Origin: Oleimicrobium sp037445575
Lineage (GTDB): Bacteria > Zhuqueibacterota > Zhuqueibacteria > JANLFK01 > Oleimicrobiaceae
Assembly: GCA_037445575.1 (NCBI GenBank)
Contig: JBBIKH010000004.1
Location: 1 to 64,000 of the forward strand
Length of the DNA: 64,000 nt
Reading direction: 5' to 3'
Positions 44,071 to 52,050 of the stretch are shown here, piece by piece. The notes under the pieces are model-generated. The model saw nothing but the letters and a program-made list of their open reading frames with translations. It made no database searches and had not been told where the DNA came from. Within the stretch, counting starts at the first letter, position 1, and each line of letters starts with the position of its first letter. The translations under genes were made by a program, and so were the position numbers.

Positions 44071-46121
44071 GGGGTGGTCCGGTGTATGCTGTTGGCACAA
44101 GAGCTCTTGGGTTTCGCCGCCCACAGTGGGCACACCTGGTGACCCTGATGGTGCTGGGTGTCGTGTTCCTGGGGGCGGAGGTGCGTCCCGCGAGCGCCCA
44201 GGTGTTGACCGAAGAGGAGGTCTTGGAGCAGGAAGAGGAGGGCTCCGATAGCTCTGTGCTGGCGGAACTGCTGGCCGACCTTCGTGCCCGGCCTCTCGAC
44301 GTCAACCGCGCGACGGTAGCGGACTTGCTGCAGCTGCCTTGGCTAACGCCGGTGACCGCCGCCAGGATCGTGGCCTTCCGCCGCCTGCGCGGGAGAATCC
44401 AGAGCCTTGATGAGCTCCTTGAGCTGCCGGGAATCGACGAGGACCTGCTGGCAACGATCGCCCCGTACCTGGTGGTGGTTCCGCCCATGCCTGCGCCATG
44501 GTGGGGAGAGGCGCGCCTGCGGGTGTCTGGACGGCTGGAACGCTCCCGTGGCATGGAAACAGGGGTTTACCCAGGCTCTCCTTTGAAGCTCTACACGCGT
44601 GTCAAATGGGGTCTGGGCGAGTACATCATAAGCGGCGGGTTGTTGGAAAAGGACCCCGGCGAACGGCGCCTTGACGACTATACCAGCCTCTTCGCCGCAG
44701 CCTCGTTGCCTCAGCGTGCCACCAACGTCGTCGTGGGGCACTACCAAGCCGAAGCCGGACAGGGCCTGGTGCTGTGGAGTCCATATGCTCACGCCAAGAG
44801 CAGCGAGACGACGGTGGCCCCCATGCGCAAGGCCAGGGGGATACGACCCTACACCTCCGCCACTGAGTACGAGGGCCTGCGCGGGCTGGCAGCGGAAACG
44901 AGGCTCTGGCGACTCGACGTCACCGCCCTTGCTTCCGATATGGCGTTGGATGCCAACTTGGATGAAGAGGGAGCGGTCACTTCGTTCTACGAAACGGGCC
45001 TGCACCGCACAGCCAGCGAGCAGGCCAAACGGCACGCAGTGCGCGAAAAGCTAATTGGAGGGCGCGTTGCCTACGCCGGGGGCCAGGTGTTCAGGGGTGG
45101 AGTGACCTTCTATGCGTCGCACTTTGACCGCAGCGTCCAGCCGCCCGACTCGCTCCGCAGGCGTTTTGCGTTCCGCGGTAAGCGCAATCAGGTGGCTGGG
45201 GCTGACTTGACTCTCAACCTCGCCTCGGTGCTCTTTTTCGGCGAAGTTGCGCGCTCCTTCAGTGGCGGCATCGCTGCGCTGGGAGGGATGCTGGTCGAGC
45301 TCCCGCGATTCAAGTTGATCGCCCACTTCCGCCACTTTGATCCGGACTTTTGCAATCGGCTCGCGCGCCCCTTTGCCAGCTCTACGGGCGTAGCGAACAA
45401 TGAACAGGGCTTCTACCTCGGCGCACAGTGGCGTCCCCGTCCGGGCACACGTCTGGCATTCTACTACGACACGTCAAAGCGTCCGTGGCGCACCTACACG
45501 TTCCCCGTGCCCGCATCGGCAGAGGACGGCCTGGTGCAGGTGGAGCACCGCCTCCTGCGAGGTGTGGTTGGATTGTGCAGGCTGCGCTGGGTGCGCAGCC
45601 CGGAGTTGGCCTCCGCTATTGACGCCTTCTCGCGGGAGATAGCGGTTGTCGCCGTAGAGAACAGGCTGAACGCCCGCGTGCAGGTGAAGCTTGACGCCTC
45701 CCCGAACTTTTCCCTCCGCACCCGCGTGGAAAGAAGCAGAGTGGTTGTGCAGCCCCAAGGGCTCACCACCTGGCCAGCCACAAAGTCAGACGGGCTGCTC
45801 CTGGCGCAAGACGTGGTGCTGCGGGTGGCTCGGCGGCTGCATGCGCAAACGGGCTTTGTACAGTTCGACACCGAGGGCTATGATGCGCGGATCTACATGT
45901 TTGAGGCCGACCTGCCCGGAGTGCTTAGCAATCGTGCGTTTGCCGGCAGAGGCACACACTTCTACCTCCTGGTCCAGGCGCAATTGGCACGAAGGGTCTG
46001 GTTGGGTGCGAAACTGAGCAGCACCTACTACGATGACCGGCAGGCGGTTGGTTCGGGTTTGGACGAGACCGCCGGACCTCTCGTCCGTGCCGCCTCGGTG
46101 CAGCTCGATGTGAGCCCATGA
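44067..46121 (+). CDS. Exported helix-hairpin-helix protein with predicted outer-membrane barrel
   Basis: The 684-residue protein has an N-terminal signal segment (VTLMVLGVVFLGAEVRPASA). A ComEA-like double helix-hairpin-helix follows (RPLDVNRATVADLLQLPWLTPVTAARIVAFR and SLDELLELPGIDEDLLATI). The remaining 520 residues are strand-rich with aromatic girdles, consistent with a barrel, and end VQLDVSP. This architecture is common in FCB bacteria next to PorV-like genes; its role (DNA uptake or secretion) is unproven. It overlaps the PorV-like gene by 4 bases. Confidence 0.8.
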   Translation: MRGGPVYAVGTRALGFRRPQWAHLVTLMVLGVVFLGAEVRPASAQVLTEEEVLEQEEEGSDSSVLAELLADLRARPLDVNRATVADLLQLPWLTPVTAARIVAFRRLRGRIQSLDELLELPGIDEDLLATIAPYLVVVPPMPAPWWGEARLRVSGRLERSRGMETGVYPGSPLKLYTRVKWGLGEYIISGGLLEKDPGERRLDDYTSLFAAASLPQRATNVVVGHYQAEAGQGLVLWSPYAHAKSSETTVAPMRKARGIRPYTSATEYEGLRGLAAETRLWRLDVTALASDMALDANLDEEGAVTSFYETGLHRTASEQAKRHAVREKLIGGRVAYAGGQVFRGGVTFYASHFDRSVQPPDSLRRRFAFRGKRNQVAGADLTLNLASVLFFGEVARSFSGGIAALGGMLVELPRFKLIAHFRHFDPDFCNRLARPFASSTGVANNEQGFYLGAQWRPRPGTRLAFYYDTSKRPWRTYTFPVPASAEDGLVQVEHRLLRGVVGLCRLRWVRSPELASAIDAFSREIAVVAVENRLNARVQVKLDASPNFSLRTRVERSRVVVQPQGLTTWPATKSDGLLLAQDVVLRVARRLHAQTGFVQFDTEGYDARIYMFEADLPGVLSNRAFAGRGTHFYLLVQAQLARRVWLGAKLSSTYYDDRQAVGSGLDETAGPLVRAASVQLDVSP

Positions 46122-46148
46122 CGAGTTGTGGGGACTGGAAAATAGGGG

Positions 46149-46177
46149 TTGACTTGTTCGCGGGGGATGTGTACATT
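46149..46177 (+). promoter_or_regulatory. Promoter of the 46210 gene
   Basis: TTGACT (46149-46154), 17 bases and TACATT (46172-46177), 32 bases before the start codon. Confidence 0.65.
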
Positions 46178-46209
46178 TGCACAGAACACAAACTGAGGAT
46201 ACGGATTCG

Positions 46210-46782
46210 ATGCTCACAAAGCTGCTGCTCAGATACTTGCGCTTTCTGGCGCGCCGCCGTGCGCCAGAGGAGCCGATCTATTTTTGGGAGGAGCTGAGCA
46301 AGATTAAGAATGCCCTCATAGCACTCCCTTCTTCTGCTGAAGAGGTCAAGGCCCTGGATCGCCTCGTGGAGCGCCTGACCCAGTTTCTTGCCCCCGGGCA
46401 GGTGGCCTTCATTGCCTTGCAGGGGCAGGCGCTGCCGCGCGGTGTCGCCCCGGCGCAAGTGATCGAGGTGCGCCCCGAATCTTTGCGTTTCGGCCGTTTC
46501 CCCAAGCAGAGCCTTCGTGCGCAAGTAAGAGCTCGACACGCCGATGCGTTCATCGACCTGCACGGCGACTTTGACCTGGTGGGCGCCGCCTTGGCGGTGG
46601 CCAGCGGGGCGCGCATTCGCATGTGCTTGGCGCACGAGGAGCGCGATCCGTTTTTCAATCTTCAGGTGCGCACCTCCCCCAGCGCTGCGCCCGCAAAGCG
46701 CTACCAGCGTCTGCTCGCGCTTCTGGAAGCCTCGCGTGTGGCGAGCAATGCGGCCACTCCGATCCCCGAGGGTGGTGGATGA
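46210..46782 (+). CDS. DUF6913-like / glycosyltransferase-9-like small protein
   Basis: The 190-residue product has a basic, helical N-terminus (LLLRYLRFLARRR) and an alpha/beta domain: NALIALPSSAEEVKALDRLV, VAFIALQGQALP, then FIDLHGDFDLVGAALAVASGARIRM. The last block recalls the 'DLxGxxxSALLAxLSGAxxRIG' segment of heptosyltransferases (GT9), but the protein is about half their length, like DUF6913 proteins of FCB bacteria. The promoter leaves a short leader, so the ATG at 46210 is preferred to an earlier frame. Function unknown. Confidence 0.6.
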   Translation: MLTKLLLRYLRFLARRRAPEEPIYFWEELSKIKNALIALPSSAEEVKALDRLVERLTQFLAPGQVAFIALQGQALPRGVAPAQVIEVRPESLRFGRFPKQSLRAQVRARHADAFIDLHGDFDLVGAALAVASGARIRMCLAHEERDPFFNLQVRTSPSAAPAKRYQRLLALLEASRVASNAATPIPEGGG

Positions 46783-46864
46783 GCATGCTGGGTTCCGAGG
46801 AGTAGCCGAGGCGTGGTGCGCATTGGCAGGCATGAAAGGATGCCATCGCACATGAGGAGCGGTG

Positions 46865-47958
46865 ATGCCTGAGTCGGCCGGTCCTGGAATGCAAGCTTCA
46901 TCAGCGTTGGCGGCCGCTGTTCATGAACTAGAGCTGGAGCTCGCCCGCGTGCGCACACGCCTGCGTGAGCTCGAGGTGCAGCTGGCGGCAGTCAGCGCTC
47001 TCTCGGACCGTCTCGAGCTGCTGCCGACCCTGCGCGCATTCCGGGACCATCTGGGTACCCTCCTGCCGGAGTTGTCGATGGCGGTCGTGCTGTACGAGGC
47101 AGGGGATACCCCAGACATTCCGCTTGCCGACGGTCCACTTGCCCGCCTCGTGACGAACCGCGAAGCCGACGACCCTCCCTCGTGGGTAAGATCCCTCAGC
47201 AGGGGCATGCCTTCCTATGTGGATGCACAGGCGGCACAGCAGCTATCCCCAGAGTTAGGAGGCCAGCCGCACGTGCTCTTTACGGTTCCCCTGGAATTGA
47301 ACGAGGGGCAGGCCCTGGGTCTCCTTATCTTGGCGCGGCCGGCCCGTGTCGACTTTGCCGAGGAGGAGCGGAAGCTGCTGGTCCTGGCGGGTAAGCACTT
47401 TGCCTCAACCCTCAAGAAGGTGATGCTGTTCGCCCAGACCAAGGAGCTTTCCATCACCGATCCTCTCACCCAGGTACATAATCGTCGTTACCTCAACGAG
47501 CGGCTGGAGCAGGAAGTATCGCGGGCGCAACGCTACTCTCACCCGCTCACCGTGCTCCTCATCGACATCGACCACTTCAAGCTGTTCAACGACTGCAACG
47601 GCCATCTCCAGGGTGACCAGGTGCTGCGGCAGCTTGCGGCGGTGTTGCAACGGCATACCCGGCAGGCGGACCTGGTCGCGCGATTCGGAGGCGAGGAATT
47701 TGTGATCGTATTGCCGGAAATCGACGCTGGCAACGGACGGTCCGTGGCAGAGAAACTCCGGCTCACCGTAGAGCAAACCCCCTTTGCTGGGGAAGAGGCC
47801 TTGCCGAGCGGCAAGTTGACTATCTNNNNNNNNNNGTGGCCACCTTTCCGGCCGATGCACAGGAGGCGGTCCAGCTGCTCGACTTGGCGGATCGTGGGCT
47901 TTACTTGGCAAAGCAGCGAGGCAGAAACTGCGTCGCGCACTTTCTGGACGAGCCCTGA
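46865..47958 (+). CDS. Diguanylate cyclase: GAF-like sensor plus GGDEF domain (crosses a small N gap)
   Basis: The protein (about 363 residues) starts with a coiled coil (VHELELELARVRTRLRELEVQL), then a GAF-like domain (about 45-180), then GGDEF: DPLTQVHNRRYLNERLEQEV, IDIDHFKLFNDCNGHLQGD, and FGGEEF. RQAD lies exactly five residues before GGEEF, a c-di-GMP inhibitory I-site (RxxD). After 10 N it resumes with VATFPADAQEAVQLLDLADRGLY and ends at TGA 47958. The gap should be 8 bases modulo 3, because the usual SIGVA fits only then. It makes c-di-GMP in the cytosol in response to an unknown signal. Confidence 0.88.
47826..47835. other. Assembly gap (10 N)
   Basis: Ten N inside the GGDEF gene. 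Restoring the usual SIGVATFP motif requires a different length modulo 3. Confidence 0.99.
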
Positions 47959-48045
47959 GGGGGAAGGGGCCATGTCATCCCTGCCGCCATGGCTTCTGAG
48001 GCGAAGGGGCGACAAGGATTCTCACCACGTAGCCGGGAGGCGGAT

Positions 48046-48579
48046 ATGCGAGTGTGCATTGATGCTGGACATGGTGGCCGCGACTCTGGGGCGGTCGGCA
48101 CAAAGCCGTTCGTGCTCGAAGAGAAGACGGTCAATCTCGCCATCGCGCTTCTCCTGGAGCAAGAGCTGCGCGCCAGGGGGCACGAAGTGGTGATGACCCG
48201 TCGCCGGGACTGGTACATAAGCCTGGAGGCACGGGCCGATTTTGCCAACCGGCTGGGCGTGGATTTTTTCGTCAGCATCCACGCCAACGCCTCTTACGAC
48301 CCTGCCACACAGGGGATGGAGATCTTTCACTTTCCTGGAGGCACCATCAGCAATCGGTACGCGCGCAGCATCCTCACCTGCATGCTGCGTCAGTTCCCTG
48401 ACCACATCGACCGCGGAGTGAAGGAGGCAAACTTTGCCGTTTTGCGCCTGACGGACATGCCCGCGGTACTGGTGGAGTGCGAGTTCATCACCAATCCGCA
48501 GCAATTGCGCTTCCTCTCTTCGTCGGACGGGCAAGCGGGGCTGGCGCGGGCAATCGCTACGGGCATCCACACTGCCTAA
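48046..48579 (+). CDS. N-acetylmuramoyl-L-alanine amidase (Amidase_3) without signal peptide
   Basis: The 177-residue product is an Amidase_3 catalytic domain alone: VCIDAGHGGRDSGAVG with the zinc His, EKTVNLAIALLLEQEL, a Glu/His block around FFVSIHANASYDP (second zinc His), and LVECEFITNPQQLRFL with the catalytic Glu. It cleaves the bond between MurNAc and the stem peptide. No signal peptide is visible from ATG 48046 (GGGAGG upstream) or from the longer in-frame version, so export is unclear. It follows the GGDEF gene by 87 bases. Confidence 0.9.
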   Translation: MRVCIDAGHGGRDSGAVGTKPFVLEEKTVNLAIALLLEQELRARGHEVVMTRRRDWYISLEARADFANRLGVDFFVSIHANASYDPATQGMEIFHFPGGTISNRYARSILTCMLRQFPDHIDRGVKEANFAVLRLTDMPAVLVECEFITNPQQLRFLSSSDGQAGLARAIATGIHTA

Positions 48580-48615
48580 GGCGGGGTGCCGTGCCTCGAC
48601 GGCGCGACAAAAGCC

Positions 48616-48644
48616 TTGACTTTTAGGCAGGAGTTTGATACATT
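48616..48644 (+). promoter_or_regulatory. Promoter of the 48692 envelope operon
   Basis: TTGACT (48616-48621), 17 bases and TACATT (48639-48644), 47 bases before the start codon. It is almost the same as the 46149 promoter. Confidence 0.7.
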
Positions 48645-48691
48645 GTATCGCAATAAGCTGGCGAAAGCATTTCACTTAGCGTGGGGGTGAC

Positions 48692-49885
48692 ATGCGTACC
48701 AGAGTGAGGCTCGCGACTGCCGTGGCCGTGGTCATGGCGGCCGCGCTCTCGGCGTTAGCGCAAGAGGGGGGGTGGGGCAGCGTGAGCCTCGGCTTGCGCT
48801 CGGGGTTCAGCAAGTTGGAAGGGGATCTTGAGCATCCCCGATTGTGCCCCACGGTAGGCGGCCGGCTGGAGTACGCCCCGGTGCCCTACTTTGGCCTCGG
48901 CCTGGCAGCTTCCTATGCAATCCTTAATAGCCGAGACTACCCGGAACGCGAGATGTTGCAATGGGACAAGACCATTGCAGCGCCTGTGGAGGGGGAGCTC
49001 GCATTCTACCTCTTCCCCTTACGGCGGGTGTGTCCCTATGCAAGCATCGGCGCTGGGGCAATCTACTGGCGCTCCAGCCGGGCCCCCACTGGCACAATCA
49101 GAAAGGGGTGGGACGGGCTCCTCAAGGCTGGTGGAGGGCTCAAGTTCCGCCTCTCGCAAGTGGTGAGCCTTGCCCTGGGTGCGGACGTGCGCGCGACGTT
49201 CGTGGACGCGCTCGAGAATCGACCTAGCGGGGATGAGACCGATGGTGTTATCTTCGCGCACGCGGGTCTGACGTTTTCTCTTCCCATGGGCGACAAAAAC
49301 GACCGGGACCTGGATGGCGTGCCCAGGGAATTGGACCTTGACGACGCTGTGGCTGAAGACCCAGACGGCTACATGGATCACGACGGGATGCCGGAAGAAA
49401 ATCCCGACTTTGTCCGATACTACCGCGGCGAGATGAAGCTCATGGAGGAGGTGCGGGAGATTGCCCGTGCCGAGGCGGTGTCGGAGAAGAAGCCCGTGGT
49501 CATTCACCATCCGGTGCGACGGGCGGAGGGGCACCGCACCCTCAAGTTGGACGCTGAAGTATTCTGCGACAGCCTCTTGGTGTGTGCGGCTCTATATCGC
49601 GTCGGGATGGAGGCCAACTGGTCATTGGTGCGGATGCTTCCCCACCCTGGCCTTCCCTACCGTTACAGTGCTGCCATCCCGGATAGCGCGGTGGACCGCG
49701 GGCTCATGTATATGGTGGCGGCAGTGAATGCAGACAAGAGCGGCATTGGCTATGCGGGCTTGCCGCGACGGCCACTGCAGGTGCGTGTGTTCCAGGGCGC
49801 GTCGCGGTGGCGCAGCGTGGGTGGAACCGTTGCGGCGCTTGGTTGGGGCGCGGCCGGTTTCTGGGTGCTGAGGAGGCAAAAGTAG
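48692..49885 (+). CDS. Outer-membrane beta-barrel protein with acidic calcium-type repeat
   Basis: The 397-residue protein has a signal peptide (ATAVAVVMAAALSALAQ), an OmpA-like eight-strand barrel in about 25-200, then DKNDRDLDGVPRELDLDD...DPDGYMDHDG, a short thrombospondin type-3-like Asp-rich stretch, and a C-terminal domain of about 160 residues with a final hydrophobic helix (GGTVAALGWGAAGFWVLRRQK) and basic tail. That tail is unusual for a barrel protein and resembles an anchor. It precedes a CpoB-like lipoprotein by 9 bases. Confidence 0.7.
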   Translation: MRTRVRLATAVAVVMAAALSALAQEGGWGSVSLGLRSGFSKLEGDLEHPRLCPTVGGRLEYAPVPYFGLGLAASYAILNSRDYPEREMLQWDKTIAAPVEGELAFYLFPLRRVCPYASIGAGAIYWRSSRAPTGTIRKGWDGLLKAGGGLKFRLSQVVSLALGADVRATFVDALENRPSGDETDGVIFAHAGLTFSLPMGDKNDRDLDGVPRELDLDDAVAEDPDGYMDHDGMPEENPDFVRYYRGEMKLMEEVREIARAEAVSEKKPVVIHHPVRRAEGHRTLKLDAEVFCDSLLVCAALYRVGMEANWSLVRMLPHPGLPYRYSAAIPDSAVDRGLMYMVAAVNADKSGIGYAGLPRRPLQVRVFQGASRWRSVGGTVAALGWGAAGFWVLRRQK

Positions 49886-49894
49886 GGAGGAACC

Positions 49895-50698
49895 ATGAAA
49901 CGGACCGTTGAGTGGCGCTGGTGCATTGTGCTTGCCTTGGCCGTCGCGTTCATTGCGGGCTGTGCATCTTCCAAGGCGAAGAAGCCGGCGGTTACCGAAG
50001 AGCAGTTCAACGTGGACGAACTATTGGGGGAGAAGAAGCCAACTGAGCAACCCCCTGCCAAGGAGGCTGAAGAGGCAGAAGTGCTGCGGTTGTTGGGCGT
50101 GAGCAAGGAGGAGAAGGCCGCCCCGGAGGCCGCTGCCCCGGCGGCACAACCCCAGGCGCAGCCCCAAACCCAGCCCTCCGCTGTGGAGCAGCAGCTGCAG
50201 AGCAAAGATCTGGAGATCGCCGCACTGCGTTCGGAAATTGCCAAGAAGGAAGAGCGGATTGACGAGCTGCAGCGCGAACTGCGGGAGCTAAAGACGGCGG
50301 CGACTGCCTCTAGCGCGGCGCCGGCAGGCGGGTTTGAGGACAAGTACCAGCAAGCCTTGCAGACGTACCAAAGCAGGCAGTACCGGCAGGCGATCACCAT
50401 GTTCGAGGCGCTGCTTGCTGCCCAGCCCACCCATAAGCTGGCCGATAACTGCCAGTACTGGATTGGGGAGTGCCGCTACGCCTTGGGCGAGTACGAACAG
50501 GCGATTGCCGACTTTCAGAAGGTCTTTGGCCTAGGCGATGGCAACAAAAGCGACGCGGCACAGCTGAAGCTGGGTCTGTGCTACCTGCGTCTAGGCGACA
50601 AGCTCCGGGCTAAGGAGGAGCTCCAGCGCCTCTTGGTGGAGTATCCCAAGAGCGAGTTTGCGCAGCGCGCCCAAAGTCTTTTGGACAAGTTGCAGTAG
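49895..50698 (+). CDS. CpoB/YbgF-like lipoprotein with coiled coil and TPR
   Basis: The 267-residue product has a lipoprotein signal (LAVAFIAGC, Cys 27 as the lipid site), a Pro/Gln/Ala-rich low-complexity spacer (60-100), a coiled coil (LQSKDLEIAALRSEIAKKEERIDELQRELREL), then a YbgF-type TPR domain (KYQQALQTYQSRQYRQAI, CQYWIGECRYALGEYEQAIADFQKVF, ELQRLLVEYPKSEFAQRAQ). Such proteins work with Tol-Pal and peptidoglycan synthesis at division. It is the last gene of the promoter-48616 operon, ended by an intrinsic terminator. Confidence 0.85.
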   Translation: MKRTVEWRWCIVLALAVAFIAGCASSKAKKPAVTEEQFNVDELLGEKKPTEQPPAKEAEEAEVLRLLGVSKEEKAAPEAAAPAAQPQAQPQTQPSAVEQQLQSKDLEIAALRSEIAKKEERIDELQRELRELKTAATASSAAPAGGFEDKYQQALQTYQSRQYRQAITMFEALLAAQPTHKLADNCQYWIGECRYALGEYEQAIADFQKVFGLGDGNKSDAAQLKLGLCYLRLGDKLRAKEELQRLLVEYPKSEFAQRAQSLLDKLQ

Positions 50699-50765
50699 AC
50701 AGGCACATACATAGCGACGGCTCACGGTCGCCCAGCTTTGTGCCGGCGTGGGGCTGTTGCGCTGT

Positions 50766-50798
50766 AATCCGGGTGGACTTTCCACGCCGGATTTTTTT
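50766..50798 (+). terminator. Intrinsic terminator after the CpoB-like gene
   Basis: ATCCGGGTGGA and TCCACGCCGGAT form a GC-rich stem with a short loop, followed by seven T. It lies 65 bases after the stop. Confidence 0.75.
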
Positions 50799-50820
50799 GC
50801 ATGGCAAAGCGAGGATCACG

Positions 50821-52050
50821 ATGCGTGTGAAGGAGAATGCTCAACCCGTGGCTGACGCTCCTGGTTCGACCGCCCACCGTCGCCCCTGGCTGACAAGAAA
50901 TGTGGCAGTGCTGAGCGGGGTCAGCCTGCTCAACGACGTGAGCAGCGAAATGATCTACCCGCTGCTCCCCCTTTTCTTAACCACCGTGCTTGGCGCCGGT
51001 CCGGCTTTCCTCGGCCTTGTGGAAGGGATTGCCGAGACCACCGCCAGCCTGCTCAAGCTCGTCTCCGGCTGGCTTTCGGACCGGCTGCGCCGGCGCAAGC
51101 TCTTGGCGGTTGCCGGCTACGGTGTTTCTTCGCTGGTCCGGCCCCTCACTGCCCTGGCCACAGCCCCATGGCACGTCCTCATGGTGCGCTTTTGGGACAG
51201 GGTGGGCAAAGGGGTGCGTACTGCTCCGCGCGATGCGCTGCTGGTGGCCTCCTGTCCTGCGGAAAGCCGCGGCAGGGCCTTTGGCCTGCAGCGGGCTATG
51301 GATCACCTCGGGGCAGTGCTCGGCCCGCTCATCGCCACCTTGCTGCTCGGCGCCGTTACCAGCAATGTCCGGACGGTGTTCTGGTATGCGGCCATCCCCG
51401 CGGTGCTGAGCATGGTGCTGTTGGTGGGTATGGCGCGGGAGCAGGTCGCACAGGGGACACCAGGACAGCTGCCCAAGCTCAGCTGGCGGCAGTTCGATAG
51501 CAGATTCCTCCGATACGTTGGCATCGTCTTCCTTTTCACCCTTGGCAATTCCAGCGACATGTTCTTGCTCCTCAGAGCCAATAAGCTTGGGGTGCCGGCA
51601 GTGCTGATCCCCACCTTGTGGATGGTGCACCACCTGGTCAAGTCGGCCACCTCGCTTCCAGGAGGAGGCCTGTCTGACCGCCTCGGGCGCAAGAGGATAA
51701 TCACCGCCGGGTGGTTCGTCTACGCGCTGTCGTACGCGGGATTTGCCCTGGCCCATCGCCCGTGGCATGCCTGGGCACTGTTCGCCCTGTACGGCCTCTT
51801 CTTCGGGCTGACCGAGGGTACCGAAAAGGCGCTGGTGGCGGACTTTGTGCCGGCCGAGCAGCGGGGCACAGCCTACGGCCTTTTCAACTTCGCTATCGGC
51901 ATTGGCGCGCTGCCCGCAAGCCTGCTGATGGGGCTGCTGTGGCAATGGTTTGGGCCGGCGCTTGCCTTCGCTACCGGGGCAGGTCTTGCCGCTCTGTCCT
52001 GCGTCCTGCTGGCGGCCCTCCCCGTTCCCAAAACGGGTGCACAACAGTGA
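50821..52050 (+). CDS. MFS transporter
   Basis: The 409-residue protein has 12 hydrophobic helices and the MFS signature between helices 2 and 3 (SGWLSDRLRRRK) with its repeat in the second half (GGGLSDRLGRKR). WDRVGKGVRTAPRDALLVAS is typical of the group near 'MFS_1, YwoG/efflux' proteins. Substrate unknown. It starts just after the terminator and overlaps the GH31 gene (GTGA), so it may move a glycoside or its product. Confidence 0.85.
   Translation: MRVKENAQPVADAPGSTAHRRPWLTRNVAVLSGVSLLNDVSSEMIYPLLPLFLTTVLGAGPAFLGLVEGIAETTASLLKLVSGWLSDRLRRRKLLAVAGYGVSSLVRPLTALATAPWHVLMVRFWDRVGKGVRTAPRDALLVASCPAESRGRAFGLQRAMDHLGAVLGPLIATLLLGAVTSNVRTVFWYAAIPAVLSMVLLVGMAREQVAQGTPGQLPKLSWRQFDSRFLRYVGIVFLFTLGNSSDMFLLLRANKLGVPAVLIPTLWMVHHLVKSATSLPGGGLSDRLGRKRIITAGWFVYALSYAGFALAHRPWHAWALFALYGLFFGLTEGTEKALVADFVPAEQRGTAYGLFNFAIGIGALPASLLMGLLWQWFGPALAFATGAGLAALSCVLLAALPVPKTGAQQ

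Noticed and set aside
51711..52046. Upstream extension of the GH31 frame inside the MFS gene
   Set aside because: It overlaps the MFS coding sequence in another frame and has no family similarity.
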